Assembly (NCBI GenBank): GCA_028066055.1 | Contig: JALCBY010000001.1 | Location: 1-64,000, forward strand | Source of the DNA: Hyphomicrobiaceae bacterium | GTDB lineage: Bacteria; Pseudomonadota; Alphaproteobacteria; Rhizobiales; Methyloligellaceae | Direction of reading: 5' to 3' | Length of the DNA: 64,000 nucleotides | Shown here: positions 34,640 to 43,418 of the stretch, in pieces | How positions within the stretch are numbered: position 1 is the stretch's first letter | Layout: each line of letters opens with the position of its first letter | Made by a program: the position numbers and the translations under genes | Notes under the pieces: model-generated | Database searches by the model: none | The model's input: the letters and a program-made list of their open reading frames with translations, nothing else | Told to the model about the DNA's origin: nothing

Positions 34640-35122
34640 TCACTCATCAAAGGATGTGCCATCCTTGCGGGTTATGCGCCATGACCCGTTAACATTTTCG
34701 GCTTTCATATCGACATCGGGGTAGTCGACCTCATCAGCCTGAGATCGCGTGCCAACCTCCAGATATGACACCGGCTCCCCGAACCTGTTGACCAGATGAT
34801 GGCCGTTGGCCTCTCCCGCCGGAAACCCCGCCGCCATACCCGGCACAAGCTCCGTCTCGCCCTCATCCGTGATCAGCGTGATCGTCCCCTCCAGGACATA
34901 CACAAATTCGTCTTCGCGGGCGTGCCAATGCCGTTGCGCCGACATCGCTCCCGGCTCGAGCGTGACCAGGTTGACACCGAACTGGGTCAAACCGAATTCG
35001 TCGCCGAGAGCGCGTTTGATCCGGTTTTCAAACCCGGCATCGAACGGTTTGGGATAAATCGTGCCTCGCCGTCCTTCGACGTCGCTGGCCTCGAGTGCAA
35101 TGGGGTGGGCCGGCTTCCGCAT
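34640..35122 (-). CDS. cupin-domain protein
   Basis: This 160-aa single-cupin protein has the metal-binding motif 1 in RHWHAREDEFVYVLEG (64-79) and motif 2 in GFPAGEANGHHLVNR (99-113). The barrel fits sugar-binding or dioxygenase-like cupins with a DUF-type C-terminal tail ending GTSFDE. Its substrate is unknown. Its ATG shares a base with the stop of the IscU-like gene (TGATG), so it is translationally coupled. It is followed by the ornithine-cyclodeaminase-like gene, with which it may share a role. Confidence 0.85.
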   Translation of the reverse strand: MRKPAHPIALEASDVEGRRGTIYPKPFDAGFENRIKRALGDEFGLTQFGVNLVTLEPGAMSAQRHWHAREDEFVYVLEGTITLITDEGETELVPGMAAGFPAGEANGHHLVNRFGEPVSYLEVGTRSQADEVDYPDVDMKAENVNGSWRITRKDGTSFDE

Positions 35123-35598
35123 CAGGCGCAGGGCTCGGCCTGCCGCGGCTCTGCCTGATCCGTCCGGCTGGCTTCGATCTGTCCGATCGCATCTTCCACT
35201 GCATCAAAGATCAACAATGTGGACGCGTGCCGCGCCTTGAAATCGCGAACCGGCTCGAGAACTTCCAGGTCCTCCCATTTTCCGTTGGGCGGCGGTCCGT
35301 CTTCCTTCAGCATCTTTCGCATCGTGTCCCCTACGGACCGCAGTTCATTGGCGCTGGCGCCGATGACATTCCGGGCCATGATGGAGGATGCCGCCTGGCC
35401 GAGCAGGCAGGCCTTCACTGTCTGGCCGAAATCCTTCACGATGTCACCGTCCATCACCAGATCGACGGTGACTGTGCTGCCGCAAAGCTTGGAATGGGCG
35501 GTTGCACTGGCCTGTGGATGCTTCAGGCGAACGGCACGCGGAATGTTGGCCGCATACTCCAGAATGCGCGGATTATATATGTCGTCCAATTCGGGCAC
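35122..35598 (-). CDS. IscU/SufU-like iron-sulfur scaffold protein lacking the third cysteine
   Basis: This 158-aa protein keeps two of the three scaffold cysteines: Cys39 in SKLCGSTVTVDL and Cys64 in KACLLGQAASS. At the third position, where IscU/SufU have a Cys, it reads KARHASTLLIF with Ala125, and a lone Cys157 sits in the tail. The Asp of the usual LCGD motif is Ser here. I recall similar degenerate scaffolds beside yidD and folE in many alphaproteobacteria, so the change is probably fixed in the lineage. It is divergent from folE across 265 bases. Confidence 0.85.
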   Translation of the reverse strand: MPELDDIYNPRILEYAANIPRAVRLKHPQASATAHSKLCGSTVTVDLVMDGDIVKDFGQTVKACLLGQAASSIMARNVIGASANELRSVGDTMRKMLKEDGPPPNGKWEDLEVLEPVRDFKARHASTLLIFDAVEDAIGQIEASRTDQAEPRQAEPCA

Positions 35599-35863
35599 TT
35601 ACGATCTCTTGAAATAGTTATAAATCACGGGGCCTTGCAGCGATGCGCCGTCAATTATATATCGGGCGTTGAGAGTAACGACATTGGATACATCATTCTT
35701 ACGTGGTGCAACAAATCCGGTCTCCTGCATGTCACGTATATATCGGTACAGATCGATGCCATTCGCAAGGGGCGATTTCCCGTTATAATACGCTCACAAT
35801 GCCGGAGTAAGTCATAGCTGATATGCGTGACGCATTGTTGGCACCCGGCGGAGAAGGAATCTT
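35599..35863. promoter_or_regulatory. divergent intergenic region between the IscU-like gene and folE
   Basis: 265 bases with AT-richer blocks. It must contain both the leftward promoter of the IscU-like/cupin unit and the rightward promoter of folE. A pair of GGATTAT-ATAT and TTATATAT patches (about 35571-35660) is visible. No defined operator was recognised, and no ORF with an RBS was seen. Confidence 0.4.
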
Positions 35864-36499
35864 ATGGACGCAATTGTCAAGAAAATGCCCACCCCTCGCG
35901 CAAAGCTCGGGGCCGGACCAAACATTGAACGGCCAAGTCGCGCGGAGGCCGAGGAGGCCGTTCGCACGCTGATTGCGTGGGCGGGCGATGACGCAACACG
36001 TGAAGGCCTGGTCGACACTCCCAAACGCGTCGTCAAGGCGTATGACGAGTTTTTCAATGGCTATGACGAATGTCCGATTGACGTGTTGTCGCGGACTTTC
36101 GAGGAAGTCGGCGGTTATGACGATATCGTCATGCTCCGCGACATTGATGTTTATTCCCACTGTGAACACCACATGGTTCCGTTCCTCGGCCGGGCGCATG
36201 TCGCATATTTGCCCAGGGATTCCGTTGTCGGCATCTCGAAGCTTGCGCGGGTCGTGGAAATCTATGCCCGTCGGCTACAGACGCAGGAAACGATGTCGGC
36301 GCAGATCGGCGATACCATCCATAGCGTGCTCAAACCGCATGGCGTCGCCGTCATGATCGAGGCCGTTCATCAGTGCATGTCGCTTCGTGGCGTGCAGAAG
36401 CCGAATGTGGCGACGATCACGACACATTTCACAGGCATCTTCAAAGAGGATCCAGCGCAACAGGAACGTTTCCTCACGCTGACCCGAAACGGATCCTGA
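35864..36499 (+). CDS. folE: GTP cyclohydrolase I (FolE type)
   Basis: This 211-aa zinc enzyme converts GTP to dihydroneopterin triphosphate, the first step of folate synthesis. The zinc ligands lie in [12 protein letters not shown] (Cys and His) and [10 protein letters not shown] (Cys), so it is the FolE1 class. Other motifs are [13 protein letters not shown] and [24 protein letters not shown] precedes the ATG. hisI follows 42 bases later in the same direction, a gene order conserved in the group. Confidence 0.97.
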   Translation: MDAIVKKMPTPRAKLGAGPNIERPSRAEAEEAVRTLIAWAGDDATREGLVDTPKRVVKAYDEFFNGYDECPIDVLSRTFEEVGGYDDIVMLRDIDVYSHCEHHMVPFLGRAHVAYLPRDSVVGISKLARVVEIYARRLQTQETMSAQIGDTIHSVLKPHGVAVMIEAVHQCMSLRGVQKPNVATITTHFTGIFKEDPAQQERFLTLTRNGS

Positions 36500-36541
36500 T
36501 CGAATACGACCGAGAAATTCAAATCTGCTGGAAGACATCTC

Positions 36542-37021
36542 ATGTCAGAGTCCCGCTTCGCCAAACGGCTCACGGTTGAGCAAGTGGAAGAAGGGCGCGA
36601 TCTCGCGCCCAAATTCGATGAAGACGGCCTGATGCCGGCCATCACCACGGATGCCGAATCCGGGGATGTCCTGATGCACGGTTACATGAATGCCGAGGCC
36701 CTGGCCAGAACGATCGAAACGGGTGAAGCGCACTATTGGAGCCGCTCGAGAAATACTCTCTGGCACAAAGGCGCGACAAGCGGGCTGGTCCAGAAAGTCG
36801 TGGACCTGCGCATCGATGACGACCAGGACGCCGTGTGGCTGAAGGTCGACGTTGCCGGGTCGGGCGCGTCGTGTCACGTCGGCTACATGTCCTGCTTCTA
36901 TCGTTCGATCCCGACCGGTGAGAAGCCGACGCCTGGACTGGAGCTTGAATTCAGGGAAGATTCCAAGACATTCGACCCGACCGAGGTATATGGCGACGCG
37001 CCGAACCCTACGAAATTGTAA
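36542..37021 (+). CDS. hisI: phosphoribosyl-AMP cyclohydrolase
   Basis: This 159-aa monofunctional HisI opens the ring of phosphoribosyl-AMP in histidine synthesis. It has [21 protein letters not shown] near the start (in part), the [20 protein letters not shown] segment, and the metal-site region [16 protein letters not shown] with paired cysteines. The N terminus is about 25 residues longer than in many HisI proteins, and no HisE domain is fused. It is downstream of folE rather than in a his operon. Confidence 0.95.
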   Translation: MSESRFAKRLTVEQVEEGRDLAPKFDEDGLMPAITTDAESGDVLMHGYMNAEALARTIETGEAHYWSRSRNTLWHKGATSGLVQKVVDLRIDDDQDAVWLKVDVAGSGASCHVGYMSCFYRSIPTGEKPTPGLELEFREDSKTFDPTEVYGDAPNPTKL

Positions 37022-37073
37022 CGCGTTCTCACGTGATCGGGACTCCCTCTGCCCTTAACTCAGGCTTAAACAC

Positions 37074-37139
37074 CATTACGTAGCATAATGGCACGGTAAG
37101 GGTCCGCGTGCCGTTGGATCCGCGTTGAACGCGGGGATC
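37074..37139 (+). other. cluster of small hairpins before the patatin gene
   Basis: In the 133 bases between hisI and the lipase gene are three inverted repeats: CCATTA/TAATGG, GGCACG (37090-37095) with CGTGCC (37107-37112), and CCGCGTT-G-AACGCGG (37120-37134). None has a T-run. They could shape the 5' leader or the hisI 3' end. Confidence 0.35.
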
Positions 37140-37154
37140 AGAGCAGGTACGGAA

Positions 37155-38075
37155 ATGATGAAGCCGAAGATCGGCATAGCCTTAGGCGGCGGAGCCGCCC
37201 GCGGCTGGTCACATATCGGGGTCTTGAAAGTACTCGAGCAAGCCGGTTTCGAACCGGACATCATCGTTGGAACCTCGATTGGATCCGTCGTCGGCGGATG
37301 CTATGTCTCGGGAAAGCTCGATGAACTCGAACAGTTCGCCTGCGGGCTGACGCCGCGCCGCATTTTCGGATTCCTGGATTTCAACTTTGCCGGTTCCGGA
37401 CTGATCTCGGGTCAACGTCTGGCCGAACAGCTCGGCAGCCATCTCGACGAGGTCCTGATTGAAAGCCTGCCGAAGAAGTTCGTTGCCGTAGCCACCGAAC
37501 TCAAAACGGGCCACGAAATCTGGCTCAGCAAGGGCCCCCTCGTCCCGGCAATGCACGCATCTTACGCGCTGCCGGGCATTTTCCGTCCCGTCAACATCAA
37601 CAATCGCTGGCTCATCGACGGCGCGCTGGTCAACCCGATTCCTGTATCCGTGTGCCGGGCGCTTGGCGCTCAGATCGTTATCGCGGTCAATCTCAATTGG
37701 GACTTTTTCGGCAAGGGGACGGTCGTGCCAAACCAGGATGCCTTTGGCGAAGCGGAAATGCCTGTAGCCGAAAGCGAACCGCCTTCAGGGAACGGACGCG
37801 CCGCGCAGCACCTCCTTCGCAAGCAGTTTTTCGGTCAGGGCAGCAGCGCACCGGGGATTTCGAGCGTCATGATGGATGCGTTCAACATCATCCAGGACCG
37901 TATCGCACGCTCACGTCTGGCGGGTGATCCGCCGGATATCATGATCATGCCCGATCTTGGTGAAATGGGACTGTTCGACTTTCACATGGCTGACGAGGCG
38001 ATCGCCAACGGAACCGCTGCCACCGAAAAGGTGCTCGACGATGTGCAGCGAGCGGTCGGTGCGCTCGCCGCATAG
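37155..38075 (+). CDS. patatin-like phospholipase, RssA/NTE type
   Basis: This 306-aa serine lipase has the oxyanion loop GIALGGGAARGWSHIGVLK, the nucleophile Ser41 in GTSIGS, and the catalytic Asp155 in LIDGALVNP, so the Ser-Asp dyad is intact. It is a short, soluble form resembling RssA, without cyclic-nucleotide domains. An insert at about 200-240 is Gly/Glu-rich. The start at 37155 is chosen from the family start MMKPKIGIAL, with 10 residues possible before it. A CBS-domain gene converges on it. Confidence 0.9.
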   Translation: MMKPKIGIALGGGAARGWSHIGVLKVLEQAGFEPDIIVGTSIGSVVGGCYVSGKLDELEQFACGLTPRRIFGFLDFNFAGSGLISGQRLAEQLGSHLDEVLIESLPKKFVAVATELKTGHEIWLSKGPLVPAMHASYALPGIFRPVNINNRWLIDGALVNPIPVSVCRALGAQIVIAVNLNWDFFGKGTVVPNQDAFGEAEMPVAESEPPSGNGRAAQHLLRKQFFGQGSSAPGISSVMMDAFNIIQDRIARSRLAGDPPDIMIMPDLGEMGLFDFHMADEAIANGTAATEKVLDDVQRAVGALAA

Positions 38076-38105
38076 GCGCCGGACGCCATTCCAGGAAAAG
38101 CCACC

Positions 38106-38537
38106 TCAGCCGGTGGCGATGTAATCGCGCATTGCCGCAGCTTCGAGCTCGGCCTCCGCAATCCGAAGCCGCACGACGTCACCGATCGAAATAACGCCGA
38201 TCAACACTTCATCCTCGACAACCGGCATATGGCGAAAGCGTCCGTCCGTCATCGCCGCCATAATCGCGTCGATGGTTTCGCTTCTGCTGCAGGTGACAAC
38301 CTTCTTCGTCATGCATCTCGAAACCGGCGCGCTCAGAACGTCACTGCCGGCATCGGCGATGGCCCGAACGATATCGCGCTCGGAAACGATCCCGGCAATT
38401 CCGCCTTTGTTGTCGGTCAATACGACGCATCCGATCCGATGCTTGCGCAGCGTCTTTGCAATATCAAGAAGCGAGTCGTCGGGGTTGGCACTGATGATAT
38501 CACTGCCCTTCTCGCTCAGTATGGTTGCGACATTCAT
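38106..38537 (-). CDS. twin CBS-domain protein
   Basis: This 143-aa protein consists of two CBS motifs, about 8-62 (DSLLDIAKTLRKHRIGCVVLTD, then GIVSERDIVRAIAD) and about 73-128 (SRSETIDAIMAAMTDGRFRHMPVVED, then GVISIGDVVRLRI). Such stand-alone pairs bind adenine nucleotides and act as energy sensors. The start at 38537 has AGGAGA five bases upstream, whereas the longer frame to 38678 is non-conserved. No partner enzyme is adjacent. Confidence 0.92.
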   Translation of the reverse strand: MNVATILSEKGSDIISANPDDSLLDIAKTLRKHRIGCVVLTDNKGGIAGIVSERDIVRAIADAGSDVLSAPVSRCMTKKVVTCSRSETIDAIMAAMTDGRFRHMPVVEDEVLIGVISIGDVVRLRIAEAELEAAAMRDYIATG

Positions 38538-38785
38538 TTTCTCTCTCCTACCTGGCCCGCATTCTTTCGCGTGGCAATTCACGGCCGCCGCGGGTTGCGC
38601 GAAAGGCATTTGAGAGAAATCCGCGAGCGCTCCCTCTGCCTCACGCGCCCAGTGACAATGGCTAATACGGCTCCACAATCTGAAACCGGTGCCATTACCG
38701 ATGCCTTATGATGGAACCGTACCGTGTACGGCGCAATAGCAAAGAATTGTGTTTATTACGGTGCGAACGGCTGGAGGCGGGCGCC

Positions 38786-39499
38786 CTAGACGAAACCGTC
38801 ACGTCGGCGAACACTGCGATCGAACAACCCGAAAGCGAACAAACCGCAAAGAAAACCGCCAATATGTGCCTCCCAGGCGATGCTGCTGCCGGCCCCGTTG
38901 ACGTCGACTCCGCCGAGGCCGAAAAGCATGTTCAGCGCGATCCAGACCGTGAGGAATGCCAGAAACCGAAGGTCGGTCAGAGTTTGCCAGATGCTCGCAA
39001 GCGGCACGAAGGCGAGGTCTCCTGCCGACGGAATGATCTGTCGGCTGGCGCCAAACATGAAGCGGATTGCTGCCGCCATCTGCCCCGAGATCGCGGCTGA
39101 TGCGCCGACGACAGGCACGAGTTCACCGAAATGAAGGGCGAGATGGGCGAGCGCGCCCGCAACCCCGCAGAGTGTCGAAAAAAGGATGAACCGAAGGCTC
39201 CCGACGCGTTTCGCTACCGCACTTCCGAAGGCCAGCATCCAGACCGAATTGACGATCAGGTGCGTCGCGTCGCCATGTACGAGCATATACGTGACGAATG
39301 ACGTGACATCTGCCCATTCGCCGCCTGGAAGATTTGGTGCGGGAAACACGTAGCGCGCGGGAATGAACGCCAGTGTTAACAACAACTCCTCCCCCACCTG
39401 CGATGGCAGCTGAGAGCGCAGGAGGTGCATGCCCGCCATAATGACCAGCAACCAGACGACACTGGCTGGAATATTGAAAATCGGCTGCCGGCCGTTCAT
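38786..39499 (-). CDS. rhomboid-family intramembrane serine protease
   Basis: This 237-aa polytopic protein has about six to seven helices. The catalytic serine is in VVGASAAISG (GASA form of GxSx), and the catalytic histidine is in WEAHIGGFLCG in the last helix. HGDATHLIVNSVWMLAFG gives the conserved His and Asn of TM2. The dyad is therefore intact and the enzyme should be active within the membrane. Its substrate is unknown. It is transcribed leftward and is not clearly linked to its neighbours. Confidence 0.9.
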   Translation of the reverse strand: MNGRQPIFNIPASVVWLLVIMAGMHLLRSQLPSQVGEELLLTLAFIPARYVFPAPNLPGGEWADVTSFVTYMLVHGDATHLIVNSVWMLAFGSAVAKRVGSLRFILFSTLCGVAGALAHLALHFGELVPVVGASAAISGQMAAAIRFMFGASRQIIPSAGDLAFVPLASIWQTLTDLRFLAFLTVWIALNMLFGLGGVDVNGAGSSIAWEAHIGGFLCGLFAFGLFDRSVRRRDGFV

Positions 39500-39751
39500 T
39501 TATCCTGATTCCTGCTCCGCACGCTGGAACCTGCCATAACGAACCGCGCCGGTTACGGCAAGCTTTCAAACGTTAACCTTTCTTGCCGCCTTTTCCCGTG
39601 AACCGGGCTCGATTTCCTACATTGGCACGGGACCTGCTCATCCTTCTGTCAAATCGCCGCGCAATTGCCGGATGTCCCAATGTGGGAATGCCCATGACAT
39701 CCATCGGTTCGCGAAGCGCAAAAAGCATTGTGACAGTCAGAGGCATGCAAG

Positions 39752-40372
39752 ATGGAGCATACGTCGACAAAACGGCTTTATGAGTATTGGGACCAGGTGC
39801 GAAACGGGCGTTTCGCGCCGAACCGGTTCGAAATCGAACCTGCCCGGCTCGCCGATATCTTGCCTGACATATTCATTCTCGAGTGTCAGAACGACCTCTC
39901 ATATCGCTTCCGTCTCGCAGGCACGCGTATCTGTAACGTTCTTGGCCATGAACTGCGGCAGCAAAACCTCCTTGATTACTGGGATTCCACAGACCGTGAA
40001 GGTGTTCAGAGCCTGCTTCACACGGCCAAGACAGACGGAGCAGGCGTCGTCGCCGAATTTACCGGAAAAAGCACAAATTCAGCCGAGCAGGCCGATTTCG
40101 AGATGCTCGTTCTTCCTCTTGTTCACACGGATAACGCGGTGAACAGAATGCTCGGGAGCATCGCGCCACTCACCCATCATTACTGGGCCGGTACGCAGGA
40201 AATCCGCCATCTGACGCTCACCACATTTGAGTTTGTCTGGCCGGATACCCGCCCGCCTTCGCCTCTCAGTAGCGAACCCCCGGTTCTGCTCAACGAAAAG
40301 ACGCCGAGTGCGGCGGAGTTGCGGAGCCGCTTCCGAGTGCTCGAGGGCGGCCTTTCACGCCAGCAGGATTGA
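39752..40372 (+). CDS. PAS_5-type sensory domain protein
   Basis: This 206-aa protein resembles the alphaproteobacterial PAS_5 family: LYEYWDQVRNGRFAPNRFEIEP (in part) near the start, ADILPDIFILE, YRFRLAGTRIC and GHELRQQNLLDYW. The N-terminal 150 residues form the PAS fold; the rest is Pro/Ser-rich with a short conserved LRSRFRVLEGGL tail. It has no output domain, so it probably acts through a partner. The next gene, 177 bases on, is a PilZ protein, which hints at a cyclic-di-GMP link. Confidence 0.75.
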   Translation: MEHTSTKRLYEYWDQVRNGRFAPNRFEIEPARLADILPDIFILECQNDLSYRFRLAGTRICNVLGHELRQQNLLDYWDSTDREGVQSLLHTAKTDGAGVVAEFTGKSTNSAEQADFEMLVLPLVHTDNAVNRMLGSIAPLTHHYWAGTQEIRHLTLTTFEFVWPDTRPPSPLSSEPPVLLNEKTPSAAELRSRFRVLEGGLSRQQD

Positions 40373-40549
40373 CAATCGGCATCATCTATCGGCCGGGAAA
40401 CAACGCTTCGGCAACCGCTCCGGGCGCTCCTTAAACCGTCATTAACGATAAACCGATTAGTATTCTCGTAGCTGACGGTATTCATTTCTCGCCGCGCGGA
40501 CAGGAATGGCTGTCAGACGCCTGCCGTTGAACGAGATGGTGCCTGTGTG

Positions 40550-41197
40550 ATGAGTGGCCTGAAAAGCGCAGCAATCCGGCAAACAACGCCATCATCGGCT
40601 ATGAAGCCGCAATTGGTCCACCGAACCAGCGAACGGCGGCGCTATCAGCGCGTTCAGATCCCCCTCCTCGGCCGCTATATGCGGGAAAACAGGCAAGAAT
40701 ACCCTTGCCAGACCATCAACATGTCAGCCGGTGGCATTGCAGTGCGCGCGCCTGACGTTGGAGAGCGCGGCGAGCGAATTGTTATGTATGTGGATACACT
40801 GGGCCGCATCGAGGGTGAAATCGTTCGCACCTCAAAGGATGGATTTGCGCTGAAGCTCCATGCAACCAGGCACCGGCAGGAGAAAATCGTCAGTACGCTG
40901 ACCTGGTTGCTCAACAAGGATCGCTTCGTATCCCTTGAAGCCCGGCGGCACGACAGAAACGAGCCGAAAAATCAGGCCACCAAGCTGCGATTGCCGGACG
41001 GTAGCGAGCTTTCCTGCCGCGTTCTAGACATATCACTCAGTGGAGCTGCCGTTGCCGCCGATGTGGCGGTCCCGACCGGTGCACTGGTTATGCTCGGCCG
41101 CACACCCGGACAGGTGATCCGCCAGAATGAAGGATCCGTCAGCATAGAATTCGTCGAAATTCAGGAGCCGGCAGCCCTGAAACGGCAATTCGGCTGA
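40550..41197 (+). CDS. double PilZ-domain protein
   Basis: This 215-aa protein has two PilZ modules. The first (about 24-110) keeps both cyclic-di-GMP signatures, an Arg-rich start (TSERRRYQRVQIPL) and NMSAGG. The second (about 120-210) has ARRHDRNEPK and DISLSGAAV, a plausible but less regular DxSxxG site. It is cytoplasmic with no membrane segment. ATG at 40550 is preferred over an adjacent GTG at 40547. It precedes a periplasmic BTLCP protease gene by 349 AT-rich bases. Confidence 0.85.
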   Translation: MSGLKSAAIRQTTPSSAMKPQLVHRTSERRRYQRVQIPLLGRYMRENRQEYPCQTINMSAGGIAVRAPDVGERGERIVMYVDTLGRIEGEIVRTSKDGFALKLHATRHRQEKIVSTLTWLLNKDRFVSLEARRHDRNEPKNQATKLRLPDGSELSCRVLDISLSGAAVAADVAVPTGALVMLGRTPGQVIRQNEGSVSIEFVEIQEPAALKRQFG

Positions 41198-41546
41198 GAA
41201 TTCTCTCTCATTCCGAAATTTTTTTGAACCGATTTCACGACAACTGCGATCATTGACGGGCGGCTGCGCCCTGGCTTTGCCAATCCGATACAGGCTGCAA
41301 AACCTGTCGGGGAAATCGATGGTTTCATCTGTTTTTCCCGAAAAACAGGGAAAAATATCATACACTCGTTGGTTTATATATTCTCCGTGGATTCCATAAA
41401 ATTTGACTCAAGTCGGAATATATAAAATTTTACTCAAATGCGTATCTAATATTATTGAAATAAAAATATAAGACACACTCCAAGGTTTCTCAATTTTCAA
41501 ATCGTGTTCGCGATACTCCCTGCAAATGATAATGCGGGGGGATGAA
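41198..41546. other. 349-base AT-rich intergenic region
   Basis: The stretch is clearly AT-richer than flanking genes from about 41340. It contains a hairpin CTGTTTTT-CCCG-AAAAACAG (41329-41348). No ORF with an RBS was seen. It must hold the promoter of the BTLCP gene; boxes could not be chosen with confidence. Confidence 0.5.
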
Positions 41547-42194
41547 ATGAAACGCGAAATACTTGGAGTAACGGTCCTTGTCATGAGTTTGACTGCTGCA
41601 AACAGTGCCGAGGCCGACATTTCGCCCAAAACGATCGGGCAGGATGCGTCTTCGCCGTTCATGCGGGTGTTCGGTCGGTCGCTGCCGCCGATTGGACATG
41701 TCGGGTTTTGCGAGGACTTTCCCTCGGAATGCACGCCGGACCGGAAAAAATCGCGGAAAGTCGAACTGACTTGGAAGCGTAAGACCGAACTTCGCGATAT
41801 CAACAAACTGGTCAATCGCATGGTCAAGCCCGTGTCAGACATGAGCCTTTATGGCCGGATTGAGCACTGGACCTATCCTGAGGGCAAGGGCGACTGCGAG
41901 GACTATGTGCTTTTGAAACAGCGCATGCTGATCGAGCACGGATGGCCGGCGGGTGCCCTGCTCATAACCGTCGTCCGCGATGAAAACAATGAAGGACATG
42001 CCGTCCTGACCGTACGGACATCGCAGGGCGATTTCCTGCTCGATAACAAGCGATCTGATATCCGGACGTGGAACGATTCACCTTACACCTTCATCAAACG
42101 TCAGTCGGCCCGCGACCCGCGCGTCTGGGTCTCGCTTACCAAGCCTGGGAAGCGCCGGTGGAGATCAACCGCCGGAACCGGAACAAACAATTAG
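41547..42194 (+). CDS. periplasmic BTLCP transglutaminase-like cysteine protease
   Basis: This 215-aa protein has a signal peptide (MKREILGVTVLVMSLTAANS, cleavage near AEA) and the BTLCP catalytic triad Cys117 (GKGDCEDYVLLK), His151 (NNEGHAVLTV) and Asp166 (FLLDNKR). This is the family that includes LapG, the protease that releases surface adhesins under cyclic-di-GMP control. A two-cysteine segment (Cys55, Cys62) before the domain may form a disulfide. The start at 41547 has GGGGGGATGAA before it. No LapD or large adhesin gene is in the window. Confidence 0.85.
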   Translation: MKREILGVTVLVMSLTAANSAEADISPKTIGQDASSPFMRVFGRSLPPIGHVGFCEDFPSECTPDRKKSRKVELTWKRKTELRDINKLVNRMVKPVSDMSLYGRIEHWTYPEGKGDCEDYVLLKQRMLIEHGWPAGALLITVVRDENNEGHAVLTVRTSQGDFLLDNKRSDIRTWNDSPYTFIKRQSARDPRVWVSLTKPGKRRWRSTAGTGTNN

Positions 42195-42275
42195 GAGCAC
42201 CAGTCCCTCTGAAACAGGCGATCCCCAAGGCCCGGGCTTCATCCCCCCATCCCCGACCCTTCCGGGCCTAATCTT

Positions 42276-42309
42276 GAGCCGGCGTTCCCCGACGCCGGCT
42301 CATTTTTTT
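42276..42309 (+). terminator. intrinsic terminator of the BTLCP gene
   Basis: A perfect 10-bp stem GAGCCGGCGT/ACGCCGGCTC (42276-42285 with 42292-42301), a six-base loop, then A and seven T (42303-42309). Orientation fits the rightward BTLCP transcript, ending 82 bases after its stop codon. Confidence 0.9.
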
Positions 42310-42351
42310 GGGGGGCAACGATTGTGCGTTGTTGCCGGCAATCGCATTGTT

Positions 42352-42885
42352 CTATGCGTCCTGCGGCGCGAAGCCGGAACGATAGCGGGCGCTGTTATCG
42401 ACATAGTGCTGTGCCAGTTCCTCGAGTAGCGCGGCGTCTTTCTCCCCAAGCTGACGCACCACGCGACCCGGCGTGCCGACAACAAGTGAATTGTCGGGGA
42501 TCTCCTTGCCTTCGGAAATGAGCGAATGCGCACCGATAATGCAGTTCTTGCCGATTTTGGCACCGTTGAGCACGGTCGCGCCGATACCGATCAGCGTGTT
42601 CGGCGCGATCGTACAACCGTGCAGCATGGCCAGATGACCGACCGTGCACCCTTCGCCGATGACCATGGGAAAGCCCTTGTCCGTATGCAGGACGCAACCG
42701 TCCTGGATGTTCGTGCGCGGACCAATGTCAATGATATCGTTGTCGCCGCGAATTGTGGTGCCGAACCACACGCTGGCATGCGCACCGAGTTTCACTTTTC
42801 CGATGACGATTGCGTTTGGAGCGATCCAGTATTCGCCCGCCTCGGGCAGTTCAACCTTGATACCGTCGATCGAGTAGAGCGCCAT
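42352..42885 (-). CDS. gamma-carbonic-anhydrase-like hexapeptide-repeat protein
   Basis: This 177-aa left-handed beta-helix protein starts [15 protein letters not shown]. It has repeating hexapeptides ([20 protein letters not shown]), the conserved [10 protein letters not shown] and [11 protein letters not shown], and histidines in [12 protein letters not shown] at the expected zinc positions. It belongs to the YrdA/PaaY group, whose activity as carbonic anhydrase is often unproven. GGAGGGG precedes the ATG at 42885. It is head-to-head with no shared operon partner visible. Confidence 0.92.
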   Translation of the reverse strand: MALYSIDGIKVELPEAGEYWIAPNAIVIGKVKLGAHASVWFGTTIRGDNDIIDIGPRTNIQDGCVLHTDKGFPMVIGEGCTVGHLAMLHGCTIAPNTLIGIGATVLNGAKIGKNCIIGAHSLISEGKEIPDNSLVVGTPGRVVRQLGEKDAALLEELAQHYVDNSARYRSGFAPQDA

Positions 42886-42963
42886 TGCGAGTTCCCCTCC
42901 GTGAGCCGCCGCGGACTTTCGCACACCCCGGAGCCGATGACGAGGCGGAAGGCGAGAAGACGC

Positions 42964-43284
42964 CTAGATGCCGTTCAGGCGGAATAGGAACTCCATCAGC
43001 ACAACGCCGGAAAAGAAGCTCCAAACCGTGGATATGAAAGTGGAAAGGGCCAGCCAGTGCGGTGCACGACCTTCGACGATCGCGCCCTTGATGGCATTTC
43101 GCATGACAATCACGGGGCCCGCCACGACGCGAAAAAGCACGCCGAGGATCGCAAGGCCCGTCTCTTCGGTCTGCAGGCCGAACTTCAGGGAGTTACCCGT
43201 GACCAGCCGCCACCCGCTGGTGCAGAGCCCGGCGATGCAATAGCCGACGGCCGTGACATACATATAGAAAAATGCTTCGAACAT
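42964..43284 (-). CDS. small integral membrane protein, 106 aa, unknown function
   Basis: The protein has three hydrophobic segments: FFYMYVTAVGYCIAGLC (about 4-20), LAILGVLFRVVAGPVIVM (about 45-62) and LSTFISTVWSFFSGVVLMEF (about 79-98). I recall this as a conserved alphaproteobacterial family of unknown function but cannot name it with confidence. The start at 43284 has GGGAGG upstream; a longer frame to 43350 is unlikely. It lies between the carbonic-anhydrase-like and DUF3126 genes. Confidence 0.72.
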   Translation of the reverse strand: MFEAFFYMYVTAVGYCIAGLCTSGWRLVTGNSLKFGLQTEETGLAILGVLFRVVAGPVIVMRNAIKGAIVEGRAPHWLALSTFISTVWSFFSGVVLMEFLFRLNGI

Positions 43285-43418
43285 GCGGCCTCCCGCGCCA
43301 ATCTGAGCGCGGGCCGATCTTGGCGGACGCTGTGTCCCACCGCATGCCATTTCTTACTGGAAGGTTAACGCGCGTCACACTGTGAGACACGCGGAATGCC
43401 CGGAAAAACGGAGTGCCG

